Shown: positions 1 through 7,154 of the stretch, in pieces | Layout: each line of letters starts with the position of its first letter | Numbering within the stretch: position 1 is the stretch's first letter | DNA from: Duncaniella sp. | GTDB taxonomy: Bacteria; Bacteroidota; Bacteroidia; Bacteroidales; Muribaculaceae | Length of the DNA: 10,708 nucleotides | Reading direction: 5' to 3' | NCBI GenBank assembly: GCA_029052375.1 | Contig: JAIDJD010000397.1 | Coordinates: forward strand, 1 to 10,708 | Program-made: the position numbers and the translations under genes | The notes under the pieces: model-generated | Database searches by the model: none | Seen by the model: only the letters and a program-made list of their open reading frames with translations | What the model was told of the DNA's origin: nothing

Positions 1-2
1 CA

Positions 3-161
3 ACGAGCGATATGTCGCTGATGCCCTTCCCCTCGCTCAAGATGGGCCCGGGCGATTCGGCACGCTCTCACCGCGCCGACGAATACATACTCCTCTCCGA
101 GATAGAGGAAGCCATACCGCAGTATATCAACCTGATAACCTCCCTCAAAACCATCATATGA
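3..161 (+). CDS. ArgE-type M20 family amino-acyl deacylase, C-terminal fragment
   Basis: Only the last 52 codons are present; the gene begins outside the window. The visible peptide starts TSDMSLMPFPSLKMGPGDSA and continues with an S-H-R-A-D-E-Y-I segment, which matches the C-terminal part of the lid/catalytic domain of M20 metallopeptidases of the ArgE/DapE group (the motif around G-P-G-D-S-x-R-S-H-x-A-D-E). The family removes the acyl group from N-acyl ornithine or N-acyl citrulline in arginine biosynthesis. In Bacteroides, the known route uses N-succinylated intermediates, so N-succinylcitrulline or N-acetylcitrulline is a likelier substrate than N-acetylornithine; this is inferred from the taxon, not from these residues. 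The stop codon overlaps the argH start in ATGA (158-161), so the two genes are almost certainly co-transcribed and translationally coupled. A DapE-like activity is possible, but the argH neighbour favours arginine synthesis. Confidence 0.85.
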   Translation, partial: TSDMSLMPFPSLKMGPGDSARSHRADEYILLSEIEEAIPQYINLITSLKTII

Positions 162-1450
162 AACTCTGGAGCAAGGGCTTCGAGCCCGACAAGATGATAG
201 AAGAGTTCACCGTCGGGGCCGACCGTGAGCTTGACCTCCGCCTGGCCCGCTATGACGTGCAAGGCTCAATGGCCCACATCAGGATGCTCGAATCCATCGG
301 CCTGCTCACCTCCGAAGAGCTCGAGGTGCTCCTCAAAGGGCTGGGCGAGATAGCCGAGACCATCGAGCGCGGCGAGTTTGACATAGAGCCGGGCATCGAG
401 GATGTCCACTCACAGGTAGAGTTCATGCTCACAGCCAGACTCGGCGACGTGGGCAAGAAGATACACTCGGGCCGCTCGCGCAACGACCAGGTGCTCGTAG
501 ACCTCAAGCTCTTCATGCGCGACGAGCTCAAGAACATAGCCGAGGCCGCGGCCCGCCTCTTCGACACGCTCATAGAGCTGAGCGACAGGCACAAGGATGT
601 GCTGATGCCAGGCTACACCCACCTCCAGGTGGCCATGCCCTCGTCGTTCGGCCTCTGGTTCGGCGCCTACGCCGAGTCGCTCGCCGACGACATGGAGATG
701 CTCGCCGCCGCCTATGCCGTGGCCAACCAGAACCCCCTCGGCTCGGCCGCCGGCTACGGCTCGTCGTTCCCCCTCGACCGCACCATGACCACCCGCCTGC
801 TCGGATTCGCCGACCTCCACTACAACGTAGTGGCCGCACAGATGTCGCGCGGCAAGACCGAGCGCGCCTCCTCGATGGCCATAGCCTCCATAGCCTCTAC
901 GCTCGGACACCTCGCCATGGACGTATGTATGTGGATGTGCCAGAACTTCGCCTTCGTGTCCTTCCCCGACGAGCTCACCACAGGCTCGTCCATCATGCCC
1001 CACAAGAAAAATCCCGACGTCTTCGAGATAATGCGCGGCAAGTGCAACCGCCTTCAGGCCGTCCCCAACGAGATAGCCCTGCTGACGGCCAACCTCCCCC
1101 TCGGCTACAACCGCGACCTGCAGCTGCTCAAGGACATCATCTTCCCCGCCACCACCGAGATGGTCCGGTGTCTCGACATGGCCTCGTTCATGCTCAGGCA
1201 GATGCGTGTGCGCGAAGATATCATCGACGACCCCCGCTACGACTATCTCTTCACCGTCGAGGAGGTCAACCGCCTCGTGCTCTCGGGCCTGCCCTTCCGC
1301 GAGGCCTACCGCAAGGTGGGCGCCGAGGTCCAGGATGGCACCTACCGCCCCGTCCGCGCCGTCAGCCACACCCACGAAGGCAGCATCGGCAACCTCTGCA
1401 ACGACCGCATCGCCGCCAAGTTCAACGCCATCCTCGCCCGCATCAAGTAA
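158..1450 (+). CDS. argH: Argininosuccinate lyase
   Basis: The 430-residue protein catalyses the last step of arginine synthesis in the cytoplasm, splitting argininosuccinate into arginine and fumarate; the family works as a homotetramer. It belongs to the fumarase/aspartase superfamily. Visible signatures are HSGRSRNDQV (residues 103-112), GYTHLQ with the general acid/base-region His155, and GSSIMPHKKNP (276-286), the superfamily signature loop carrying the catalytic serine (Ser277/Ser278). Length is slightly below the common 450-460 residues, mainly at the C-terminus, with no sign of a break. The start ATG overlaps the stop of the upstream deacylase gene, and the N-terminus (KLWSKGF, then FTVGADRELDL) aligns with the family start, so this start is well supported. 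There is no clear ribosome binding site, which is usual in Bacteroidota. A Gly/Arg-rich open frame in +1 and two antisense frames are codon-bias shadows. Confidence 0.97.
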   Translation: MKLWSKGFEPDKMIEEFTVGADRELDLRLARYDVQGSMAHIRMLESIGLLTSEELEVLLKGLGEIAETIERGEFDIEPGIEDVHSQVEFMLTARLGDVGKKIHSGRSRNDQVLVDLKLFMRDELKNIAEAAARLFDTLIELSDRHKDVLMPGYTHLQVAMPSSFGLWFGAYAESLADDMEMLAAAYAVANQNPLGSAAGYGSSFPLDRTMTTRLLGFADLHYNVVAAQMSRGKTERASSMAIASIASTLGHLAMDVCMWMCQNFAFVSFPDELTTGSSIMPHKKNPDVFEIMRGKCNRLQAVPNEIALLTANLPLGYNRDLQLLKDIIFPATTEMVRCLDMASFMLRQMRVREDIIDDPRYDYLFTVEEVNRLVLSGLPFREAYRKVGAEVQDGTYRPVRAVSHTHEGSIGNLCNDRIAAKFNAILARIK

Positions 1451-1647
1451 GAGAGACTTTTTCGCTACATAAAACTTCTATCAGGGACACCGTCGCAGAG
1501 AGAGGAAAGATATATCTCGAGGGCGGTGTAGCCTGAATGGAATGGAAATTTGCTTGTAAATGCGAAAAATTGTGGAAAAAGTTTTGCAATTACGAAATTA
1601 TACTGTACTTTTGCCACTTGTTTTTCAATTTTTAAGGTTTCTAAATT
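1451..1647. other. AT-rich intergenic region between argH and amtB
   Basis: This 197-bp gap holds no convincing gene. Its second half is strongly AT-rich compared with the flanking genes and contains the amtB promoter. In the first half a weak inverted repeat (ACACCG at 1487-1492 with CGGTGT at 1524-1529) encloses a 10-bp palindrome AGATATATCT (1508-1517). It is not followed by a T-run, so it is not a convincing intrinsic terminator, and the argH transcript may end by another mechanism. No tRNA or recognisable riboswitch core was seen. Confidence 0.6.
1583..1613 (+). promoter_or_regulatory. Bacteroidota-type promoter of amtB
   Basis: TTTG at 1583-1586 and TACTTTTG at 1606-1613 match the Bacteroidota primary-sigma consensus, -33 TTTG and -7 TAnnTTTG, with 19 bp between them. 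Both elements match fully. Transcription would start near 1618-1620, which gives an AT-rich leader of about 30 nt before the amtB ATG at 1648. The T-rich and A-rich stretch after it (1621-1647) is typical of leaders in this phylum, which lack Shine-Dalgarno sequences. I see no operator that I can name. Confidence 0.75.
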
Positions 1648-3096
1648 ATGTTTAAGGTAAAAGGCAGAGAGGTAAAGAAGCGCTGGATTGTGCTTCTGCT
1701 CGCCCTGGCTGTGATAAGCGTGCTGGGGCTCTTGTCTTCCCCGGCGGAAGGCCTCTTCGAGATGACAAATGAGAATCTGTGGGCCAACATGGCCTGGATG
1801 ATCACCGCCACGATCTTCGTACTGATGATGACCCCCGGGTTGTCATTTTTTTATGGCGGTATGGTTCGTGCCAAGAATGTCATATCCACTATGCTCCAGA
1901 GCTTTATAGTGATGGGCGTAGTGAGTGTGATATGGGTGGTGTTCGGCTTCGGACTTGCCTTCGGAAATGACATTTTCCACATCATCGGCAATCCAGTCGA
2001 CTTCTTCATGTTTGACAACGTGGGGATGACCAATGTCACCGCCCAAGAGAGCGAGCGGGTGGCCATGGAGGAGCTCAACGAGATAGGCTTCGCCACAACG
2101 ACCATCCCGTTGGCACTGTTCGCTCTTTTTCAGATGAAGTTTGCCATCATCACACCCTCGCTGATAACCGGTTCGTTTGCCGAGCGCGTGCGCTTCTCCG
2201 GCTATCTTTTCTTCATGATCTTCTGGGTCATACTTGTCTACTGCCCGTTGGCACACTGCACATGGCACCCCAAAGGTCTGTTCACCATGCTCCACGTACA
2301 TGACTTTGCCGGAGGCATTGTGGTCCACGCAGCCTCGGGTGTGGCCGCCCTCACCGGTGCACTGTTCTTGGGGCGCCGAGAGGACGTCTCGCACAACAAG
2401 CCGGCCAACGTGCCGTTCGTGCTTCTCGGCGCGGCCATGCTCTGGCTCGGATGGTTCGGCTTCAACGGCGGATCGTCTCTCGCAGCCGACGGCATAGCCA
2501 TAGCGGCATTCCTCAACACCAACACCGCCGCGGCCGTCGCCATGGTCTCGTGGGTTGTGTTCGACTGTCTCCGCGGCCACAAGCCATCGGCTCTCGGAGC
2601 CGCCATCGGTGCCGTGATCGGTCTGGTGGCCATCACTCCCTGTGCCGGCTGGGTGACTGTGGGCGAGAGCATCTTCATCTCCTTTGTCACCACACTATGC
2701 TGTTTCATGGCCGTGACCTGGAAGAACTCGCGCCAGACATTCGATGACGCCCTCGACGTATTTCCGACACACGGCCTCGGCGGCATTGTCGGGACGGTGT
2801 TCACGGGCATTTTCGCATACAGATATTTTGCGAAGGGCGACCCGGACATTATCAGCCACGGCCAGTTTATCCTCAACCACATCCTGGTCATCGCCATCGT
2901 GTTTGTCTACACGTTCGTCATGTCATACCTCCTCTATTGGCTGACCGACAAGATGATACCTATGAGGGTCTCGAGACGCAGCGAACGCATCGGCCTTGAC
3001 ATCTCTGAACACGACGAGGAATACAGCTCGGAGACATCCACCGAGCTCGCCGAGGAAATCTCGGACGAGGAATGGTTCAGATCGCTCGAAGAATAA
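1648..3096 (+). CDS. amtB: Ammonium transporter (Amt/MEP/Rh family)
   Basis: This 482-residue inner-membrane channel takes up ammonium; the family is trimeric with 11 transmembrane helices. An N-terminal hydrophobic segment (about 13-30) after a basic stretch resembles the leader peptide of E. coli AmtB. Next comes the family region with PGLSFFYGGMVRAKN, then GSFAERVRFSGY, HDFAGGIVVH and GWFGFNGGSS. The twin pore histidines are His227 (VVHAASG) and His375 (FPTHGLGG); Asp219, eight residues before the first His, matches the substrate-recruiting Asp160 of E. coli, and Phe165 aligns with gate Phe107. The cytoplasmic tail is very acidic (about 449-482, ISEHDEEY then EEISDEEWFRSLEE). A PII gene (glnK) usually lies beside amtB, but none is here: a promoter precedes the gene and a terminator follows it. 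Codon use looks less GC-biased than in its neighbours. Confidence 0.96.
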   Translation: MFKVKGREVKKRWIVLLLALAVISVLGLLSSPAEGLFEMTNENLWANMAWMITATIFVLMMTPGLSFFYGGMVRAKNVISTMLQSFIVMGVVSVIWVVFGFGLAFGNDIFHIIGNPVDFFMFDNVGMTNVTAQESERVAMEELNEIGFATTTIPLALFALFQMKFAIITPSLITGSFAERVRFSGYLFFMIFWVILVYCPLAHCTWHPKGLFTMLHVHDFAGGIVVHAASGVAALTGALFLGRREDVSHNKPANVPFVLLGAAMLWLGWFGFNGGSSLAADGIAIAAFLNTNTAAAVAMVSWVVFDCLRGHKPSALGAAIGAVIGLVAITPCAGWVTVGESIFISFVTTLCCFMAVTWKNSRQTFDDALDVFPTHGLGGIVGTVFTGIFAYRYFAKGDPDIISHGQFILNHILVIAIVFVYTFVMSYLLYWLTDKMIPMRVSRRSERIGLDISEHDEEYSSETSTELAEEISDEEWFRSLEE

Positions 3097-3108
3097 TCTC
3101 AATCACAT

Positions 3109-3158
3109 ATTATCCCCAATGCTCCGGACACGTTGCATTGGGGATAATTGTTGTTTTT
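3109..3158 (+). terminator. Rho-independent terminator after amtB
   Basis: A perfect 14-bp inverted repeat, ATTATCCCCAATGC (3109-3122) and GCATTGGGGATAAT (3135-3148), encloses a 12-nt loop and is followed at once by a T-rich tract (TTGTTGTTTTT, 3148-3158). It begins 12 bp after the amtB stop codon. The four consecutive C:G pairs and long stem make it the clearest intrinsic terminator in the window. Both arms are perfect, so it would also fold on the other strand, but the opposite side has no T-tract. Confidence 0.88.
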
Positions 3159-3215
3159 CCATCATCTTTTCCATATCTAAAATCTCCGCGCAAATCCCCA
3201 ATTCTCATTCTCTGT

Positions 3216-3247
3216 GTTGGGTTTTTCGCAAACTTTGATTAACTTTG
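3216..3247 (+). promoter_or_regulatory. Putative Bacteroidota promoter of pyrG
   Basis: TAACTTTG at 3240-3247 is an exact match to the -7 consensus TAnnTTTG. The -33 element is weaker: GTTG at 3216-3219 (three of four to TTTG) lies 20 bp upstream. By the usual spacing, transcription would start at about 3251-3255. That is only a few bases before the ATG at 3258 but about 35-40 bases before an in-frame GTG at 3291, so this site bears directly on which pyrG start is used. Confidence 0.6.
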
Positions 3248-3257
3248 CGGTTTGAAA

Positions 3258-4913
3258 ATGTCTCGTTTAACAGATCCATCACACAACACTGTGGAAACAA
3301 AGTACATATTCGTCACTGGCGGCGTGGTTTCGTCGCTCGGGAAAGGTATCATTTCATCATCGCTGGCGTGCTTGCTCAAGGCTCGCGGCTACAGAGTGAC
3401 AATCCAGAAATTCGACCCGTACATCAACATCGACCCGGGCACGCTCAACCCCTACGAGCACGGTGAATGTTACGTCACCGTCGACGGCCATGAGGCCGAC
3501 CTCGACCTTGGACACTACGAGCGTTTTACAGACATCCGCACGACCCGTGCCAACAACGTCACCACGGGACGCATCTACCAGAGCGTCATCGACAAGGAGC
3601 GGCGCGGAGACTACCTGGGCAAGACCGTCCAGATTATCCCCCACATCACCGATGAAATCAAGCGCAACGTCATGGCCCTCGGCAAGACAGGCCGCTTCGA
3701 CTTTGTCATCACCGAGATAGGCGGCACCGTGGGCGACATCGAGAGCCTACCCTTCCTCGAGGCCGTCCGACAGCTCAGGTGGGAGATGGGAGACGACTGT
3801 GTCTGCATCCATCTGACATACGTCCCCTACATCCGTGCGGCCAAGGAGCTGAAGACCAAGCCCACACAGCACTCAGTGAAGCAGCTCCAGCACGTGGGCA
3901 TACAGCCCGACATCCTCGTGCTCCGCACCGAGCTCGAGATACCCGAGGGCACACTGCGCAAGATAGCCCAGTTCTGCAACGTCTCTGCCGACGCCGTGGT
4001 CCAGAGCGTCGACGCCCCGAGCATCTACGAGGTGCCGCTGATGATGCACGCCCAGGGGCTCGACACCGCCGTGCTCCGCAAGACGGGCATACAGCCCTGC
4101 GGCGAGCCTGACATGAGCGCCTGGCGCGGATTTCTCGACAGGATGGCCTCGGCCTCGGGGAGCGTCACCATAGGCCTCGTGGGCAAGTATGTCGAGCTGC
4201 AGGACGCATACAAATCGATAAACGAGGCTCTCTTCCAGGCCGCCACATACTGCGGGCGCAAGCTCGACCTCCGGTACATACACTCGGAGAAGGTGACGGA
4301 GGGGAACGCCGGCGAGATGCTAGCCGGGATGGACGGCGTCGTGGTGGCCCCGGGCTTCGGCCAGAGGGGCATCGAGGGCAAGTTCGCCGCCCTCAAGTGG
4401 TGCAGGACACACGACATCCCCACCTTCGGCATCTGTCTCGGTATGCAGTGTATGGTGATAGAGTTTGCGCGCAATGTCCTCGGGCTTGCCGACGCCAACT
4501 CCACAGAGATGGACCCCGCCACGCCGCACAACGTCATAGACCTGATGGAAGACCAGAAGTGCATCCACAACATGGGCGGCACCATGCGTCTCGGAGCCTA
4601 TGACTGCCGCCTGGCCGAGGGCTCGCACGCGGCCAAGGCATACGGCAAGACCCTCGTGAGCGAGCGCCACCGCCACCGCTTCGAGTTCAACAACCGCTAC
4701 CGCGCCGGATTCGAGGCCGCCGGGATGAAGTGTGTCGGCGAGAATCCCGACACCAGGCTGACCGAGGTGGTCGAGATGCCGGACCACCGCTGGTACATAG
4801 GCACACAGTACCACCCCGAATACTCGTCGACGGTGCTGAACCCCTCGCCCCTCTTCCTCGACTTCATTAAGGCCGCCATAGACTACGGCGAGTATAAACA
4901 ATGGGAGAACTGA
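3258..4913 (+). CDS. pyrG: CTP synthase (glutamine hydrolysing)
   Basis: The enzyme makes CTP from UTP, ATP and glutamine in the cytoplasm, as the last step of pyrimidine nucleotide synthesis. From the ATG at 3258 it has 551 residues, near the usual 535-550. The N-terminal synthetase domain starts with KYIFVTGGVVSSLGKGI and contains KFDPYINIDPGTLNPYEHGE and DLDLGHYERF. The C-terminal class I glutamine amidotransferase domain has the nucleophile Cys393 in GICLGMQC and the His519/Glu521 pair in HPEYSS, so both activities look intact. The start is uncertain: ATG 3258 gives 11 extra residues (MSRLTDPSHNT) ahead of the conserved start, while GTG 3291 would give M-E-T-K-Y-I-F, close to the common family N-terminus. 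A TTG at 3252 is also in frame but less likely. ATG 3258 is kept as the default. No strong promoter is seen between pyrG and yidC, so they may share a transcript. Confidence 0.96.
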   Translation: MSRLTDPSHNTVETKYIFVTGGVVSSLGKGIISSSLACLLKARGYRVTIQKFDPYINIDPGTLNPYEHGECYVTVDGHEADLDLGHYERFTDIRTTRANNVTTGRIYQSVIDKERRGDYLGKTVQIIPHITDEIKRNVMALGKTGRFDFVITEIGGTVGDIESLPFLEAVRQLRWEMGDDCVCIHLTYVPYIRAAKELKTKPTQHSVKQLQHVGIQPDILVLRTELEIPEGTLRKIAQFCNVSADAVVQSVDAPSIYEVPLMMHAQGLDTAVLRKTGIQPCGEPDMSAWRGFLDRMASASGSVTIGLVGKYVELQDAYKSINEALFQAATYCGRKLDLRYIHSEKVTEGNAGEMLAGMDGVVVAPGFGQRGIEGKFAALKWCRTHDIPTFGICLGMQCMVIEFARNVLGLADANSTEMDPATPHNVIDLMEDQKCIHNMGGTMRLGAYDCRLAEGSHAAKAYGKTLVSERHRHRFEFNNRYRAGFEAAGMKCVGENPDTRLTEVVEMPDHRWYIGTQYHPEYSSTVLNPSPLFLDFIKAAIDYGEYKQWEN

Positions 4914-4933
4914 GAATTAAAGACAATACAGCT

Positions 4934-5002
4934 CCCGGCCACCGGCCGCGGGCAATACACTAACCCCAAAACAAACACAAAAACCGAGTCCGGAGAGACT
5001 CG
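4934..5002 (+). other. Two small hairpins between pyrG and yidC
   Basis: The 101-bp gap between pyrG and yidC holds a GC-rich hairpin, CGGCC (4936-4940) and GGCCG (4944-4948) with a 3-nt loop, and a second one, CGAGTC (4985-4990) and GACTCG (4997-5002) with a 6-nt loop. Neither is followed by a T-run, so they do not look like intrinsic terminators. The second ends 12 bp before the yidC ATG and could affect its translation. No TAnnTTTG box was found in the gap. The functional reading is inference from structure alone. Confidence 0.35.
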
Positions 5003-5014
5003 CACAATCAAGCA

Positions 5015-7108
5015 ATGGACAAAAACACCTTCACAGGACTTCTGCTGATGGCCCTCGTGTTCTTTGGCTTCACCTGGCTCAACCGTCCCTCGGCCGAAGA
5101 ACTTGAACGGCGCCGCGCCGAGGCCGAACGCATCGAAGCCGAGGCCCGCGCCAAGTCGGCCCAGCCCGCCCTGCTCACACTCGACTCCATCACCCCCGCC
5201 GAACGGGCCACTGTGGCCGCCACCATCCGGCAGCTCGGCTCCACCGACACCATCTCTGGTGTGAGCCGTCTCAAGGTGGGCGACGTAGACCTCACCGCAA
5301 GCGAGTCCGGCATCGTCTCCGGCACCATCCGCACCACCGCCGGCATAGTCCCCGCCGACTCCATACTCGACAACAACATCTCAGGCTTCAGGCCCGAGAC
5401 AGCATCCCAGGCCCTCGCGGCCCTGCGCGAATCCATGCAGACCGCCGTCCGCTACCGCGGATTTGCCCGCCACCTCTCCGGCGACAGCTCGGCCGTCACC
5501 CTCCGCAACAAGTATCTCACCCTCGAGATATCAAACAAGGGCGGCATCATCTCCAAGGCCACCCTCAACGACTATCTCAGCTACGACTCGACCGCCGTCA
5601 CCCTCATGGCGCCCGAGACAGACCTCTACAGCTTCACCCTCACCTCGGCCAACCAGCGCTTCGACACCTCTGAGTTCTTCTTCGAGCCCGAGGAGGTGAC
5701 AGACACCACCGTCACCATGATGCTGCGCCTCGGCGACGGCGCCGCGTGGGGTCTGCGCTACACCCTGCGCCCCGACTCTTACCTCGTGGACATGGACGTG
5801 GTGCAGACAGGCATGGAGGCAGTCATCCCCACCTCCGTGGCCACCATGGACCTGACCTGGCGCCAGAAGATGCGCCGTCTCGAGGGCGGACGCGTCTTCG
5901 AGGAGCGCAACTCGGCCCTCTACTATATGTATCCCGACGGCGACGTCAAGAACCTCAGCGAGGGCAAGAACGAGAAGAAGGAGCTGACAGAGCGCCTCAA
6001 GTGGGTGAGCTGCAAGAACCAGTTCTTCTCGGCCGTGCTGATGGCCCGCGGCAACTTCGCCGCCGCAAACCTCGACTCCAGAGTGCTCGAGAGCGACCCC
6101 GACTACATCAAGGCCATGGCCATGGACCTCACCGTCGACTACTCGTCGGCGCTGGCCAACCCCGCCTCGTTCGTCTTCTACCTCGGCCCCAACTCGTACC
6201 CCTTGATGAAGGGCGTGCAGACCGGGATATTCCCCGACGAGGATATGCACCTCACAGACATGATACCTCTGGGATGGTGGGCCTTCCGCTGGATCAACAC
6301 CCTCATCATCATCCCGGTGTTCTCGTTCCTCGGCTCGTTCATATCCAACTACGGCATCATCATCCTGCTGCTCACCATCTTCATCAAGCTCATACTCTAT
6401 CCCTTCACCTACAAGAGCCTCATCTCTCAGGCCAAGATGCGCCTGCTGGCTCCTGAAATCAAGGCCCTCGAGCAGAAGTATCCCGGCCAGGAGAACGCCA
6501 TGAAGCGCCAGCAGGAGAGCATGGCCCTCTACTCGCGCGCCGGGGCCAACCCGATGTCGGGATGCCTGCCCATGCTGCTGCAGATGCCCGTGCTCATAGC
6601 GATGTTCTGGTTCTTCCCCTCGGCCATAGAGCTGAGAGGCGAGTCGTTCCTCTGGGCCAAGGACCTCGCGGCCCCCGACGCCATCATATCATGGACCGCC
6701 AACATCCCCTTCATATCCTCGACATTCGGCAACCACATCAGCCTCTTCTGCCTCCTGATGACGGCCACCAACATCCTCTACACCTACAACACCCAGCAGA
6801 GCCAGGGCACATCGATGCCCGGCATGAAGTGGATGATGTACATGATGCCGCTGATGTTCCTCTTCATCTTCAACAACTATGCCGCCGGCCTCAGCTACTA
6901 CTACTTCCTGTCGCTGCTCATCACCATCATCCTCACCTACACCTTCCGCCACGTAGTCTCTGAGGAGAAGATGCGCGCCAAGATGGCCGAGCAGGCCAAG
7001 AAGCCCAAGAAGAAGGGCTGGATGGCCTCAAAGCTCGAGGAGATGCAGAAACAGCAGGAGGCCATGCTCCGCGAGCAACAGCGCCGCCAGGGCAAGGGCA
7101 AGCGCTGA
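5015..7108 (+). CDS. yidC: Membrane protein insertase YidC/Oxa1 family
   Basis: YidC inserts and folds inner-membrane proteins, alone or with SecYEG. The order is an N-terminal membrane anchor (about 6-24, after MDKNTFTG), a charged Glu/Arg/Ala-rich linker (about 27-50), a large periplasmic domain to about residue 415, then the conserved insertase core. The core has a membrane helix from about 420 (GWWAFRWINTLIIIPVF), a second helix (NYGIIILLLTIFIKLILYPF), the cytoplasmic helical hairpin (KSLISQAKMRLLAPEIKALE to NPMSGCLP) and further helices to about 645. Lys458 sits where the E. coli core has Arg366 in the hydrophilic groove. The C-terminal tail (about 650-697) is highly basic and Gln-rich, with KKPKKKGW and an ending rich in Lys and Arg, as expected for ribosome contact. 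At 697 residues it is longer than the roughly 620 I recall for Bacteroides YidC; the excess lies in the N-terminal periplasmic part. Confidence 0.96.
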   Translation: MDKNTFTGLLLMALVFFGFTWLNRPSAEELERRRAEAERIEAEARAKSAQPALLTLDSITPAERATVAATIRQLGSTDTISGVSRLKVGDVDLTASESGIVSGTIRTTAGIVPADSILDNNISGFRPETASQALAALRESMQTAVRYRGFARHLSGDSSAVTLRNKYLTLEISNKGGIISKATLNDYLSYDSTAVTLMAPETDLYSFTLTSANQRFDTSEFFFEPEEVTDTTVTMMLRLGDGAAWGLRYTLRPDSYLVDMDVVQTGMEAVIPTSVATMDLTWRQKMRRLEGGRVFEERNSALYYMYPDGDVKNLSEGKNEKKELTERLKWVSCKNQFFSAVLMARGNFAAANLDSRVLESDPDYIKAMAMDLTVDYSSALANPASFVFYLGPNSYPLMKGVQTGIFPDEDMHLTDMIPLGWWAFRWINTLIIIPVFSFLGSFISNYGIIILLLTIFIKLILYPFTYKSLISQAKMRLLAPEIKALEQKYPGQENAMKRQQESMALYSRAGANPMSGCLPMLLQMPVLIAMFWFFPSAIELRGESFLWAKDLAAPDAIISWTANIPFISSTFGNHISLFCLLMTATNILYTYNTQQSQGTSMPGMKWMMYMMPLMFLFIFNNYAAGLSYYYFLSLLITIILTYTFRHVVSEEKMRAKMAEQAKKPKKKGWMASKLEEMQKQQEAMLREQQRRQGKGKR

Positions 7109-7154
7109 CACCGAGCGCGCCTGCCCCACTCCTCACAGACAATCCCTGCCCGAG

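Noticed and set aside
410..1375. 321-residue open frame on the - strand inside argH
   Set aside because: It mirrors argH codons, has Gly/His/Val/Glu-rich composition and no recognisable motif.
1487..1529. Inverted repeat after argH considered as a terminator
   Set aside because: The 6-bp arms are 31 bp apart and no T-run follows, so it does not meet the usual criteria.
925..1536. 203-residue + strand frame overlapping the argH 3' half
   Set aside because: Its Arg/Pro/His-rich composition is typical of a +1 shadow of a GC-rich gene, and argH itself is intact.
158..4913. Nitrogen-themed island (argH, amtB, pyrG)
   Set aside because: The genes have separate promoters and a strong terminator between them; the shared nitrogen link is too general to claim a system.
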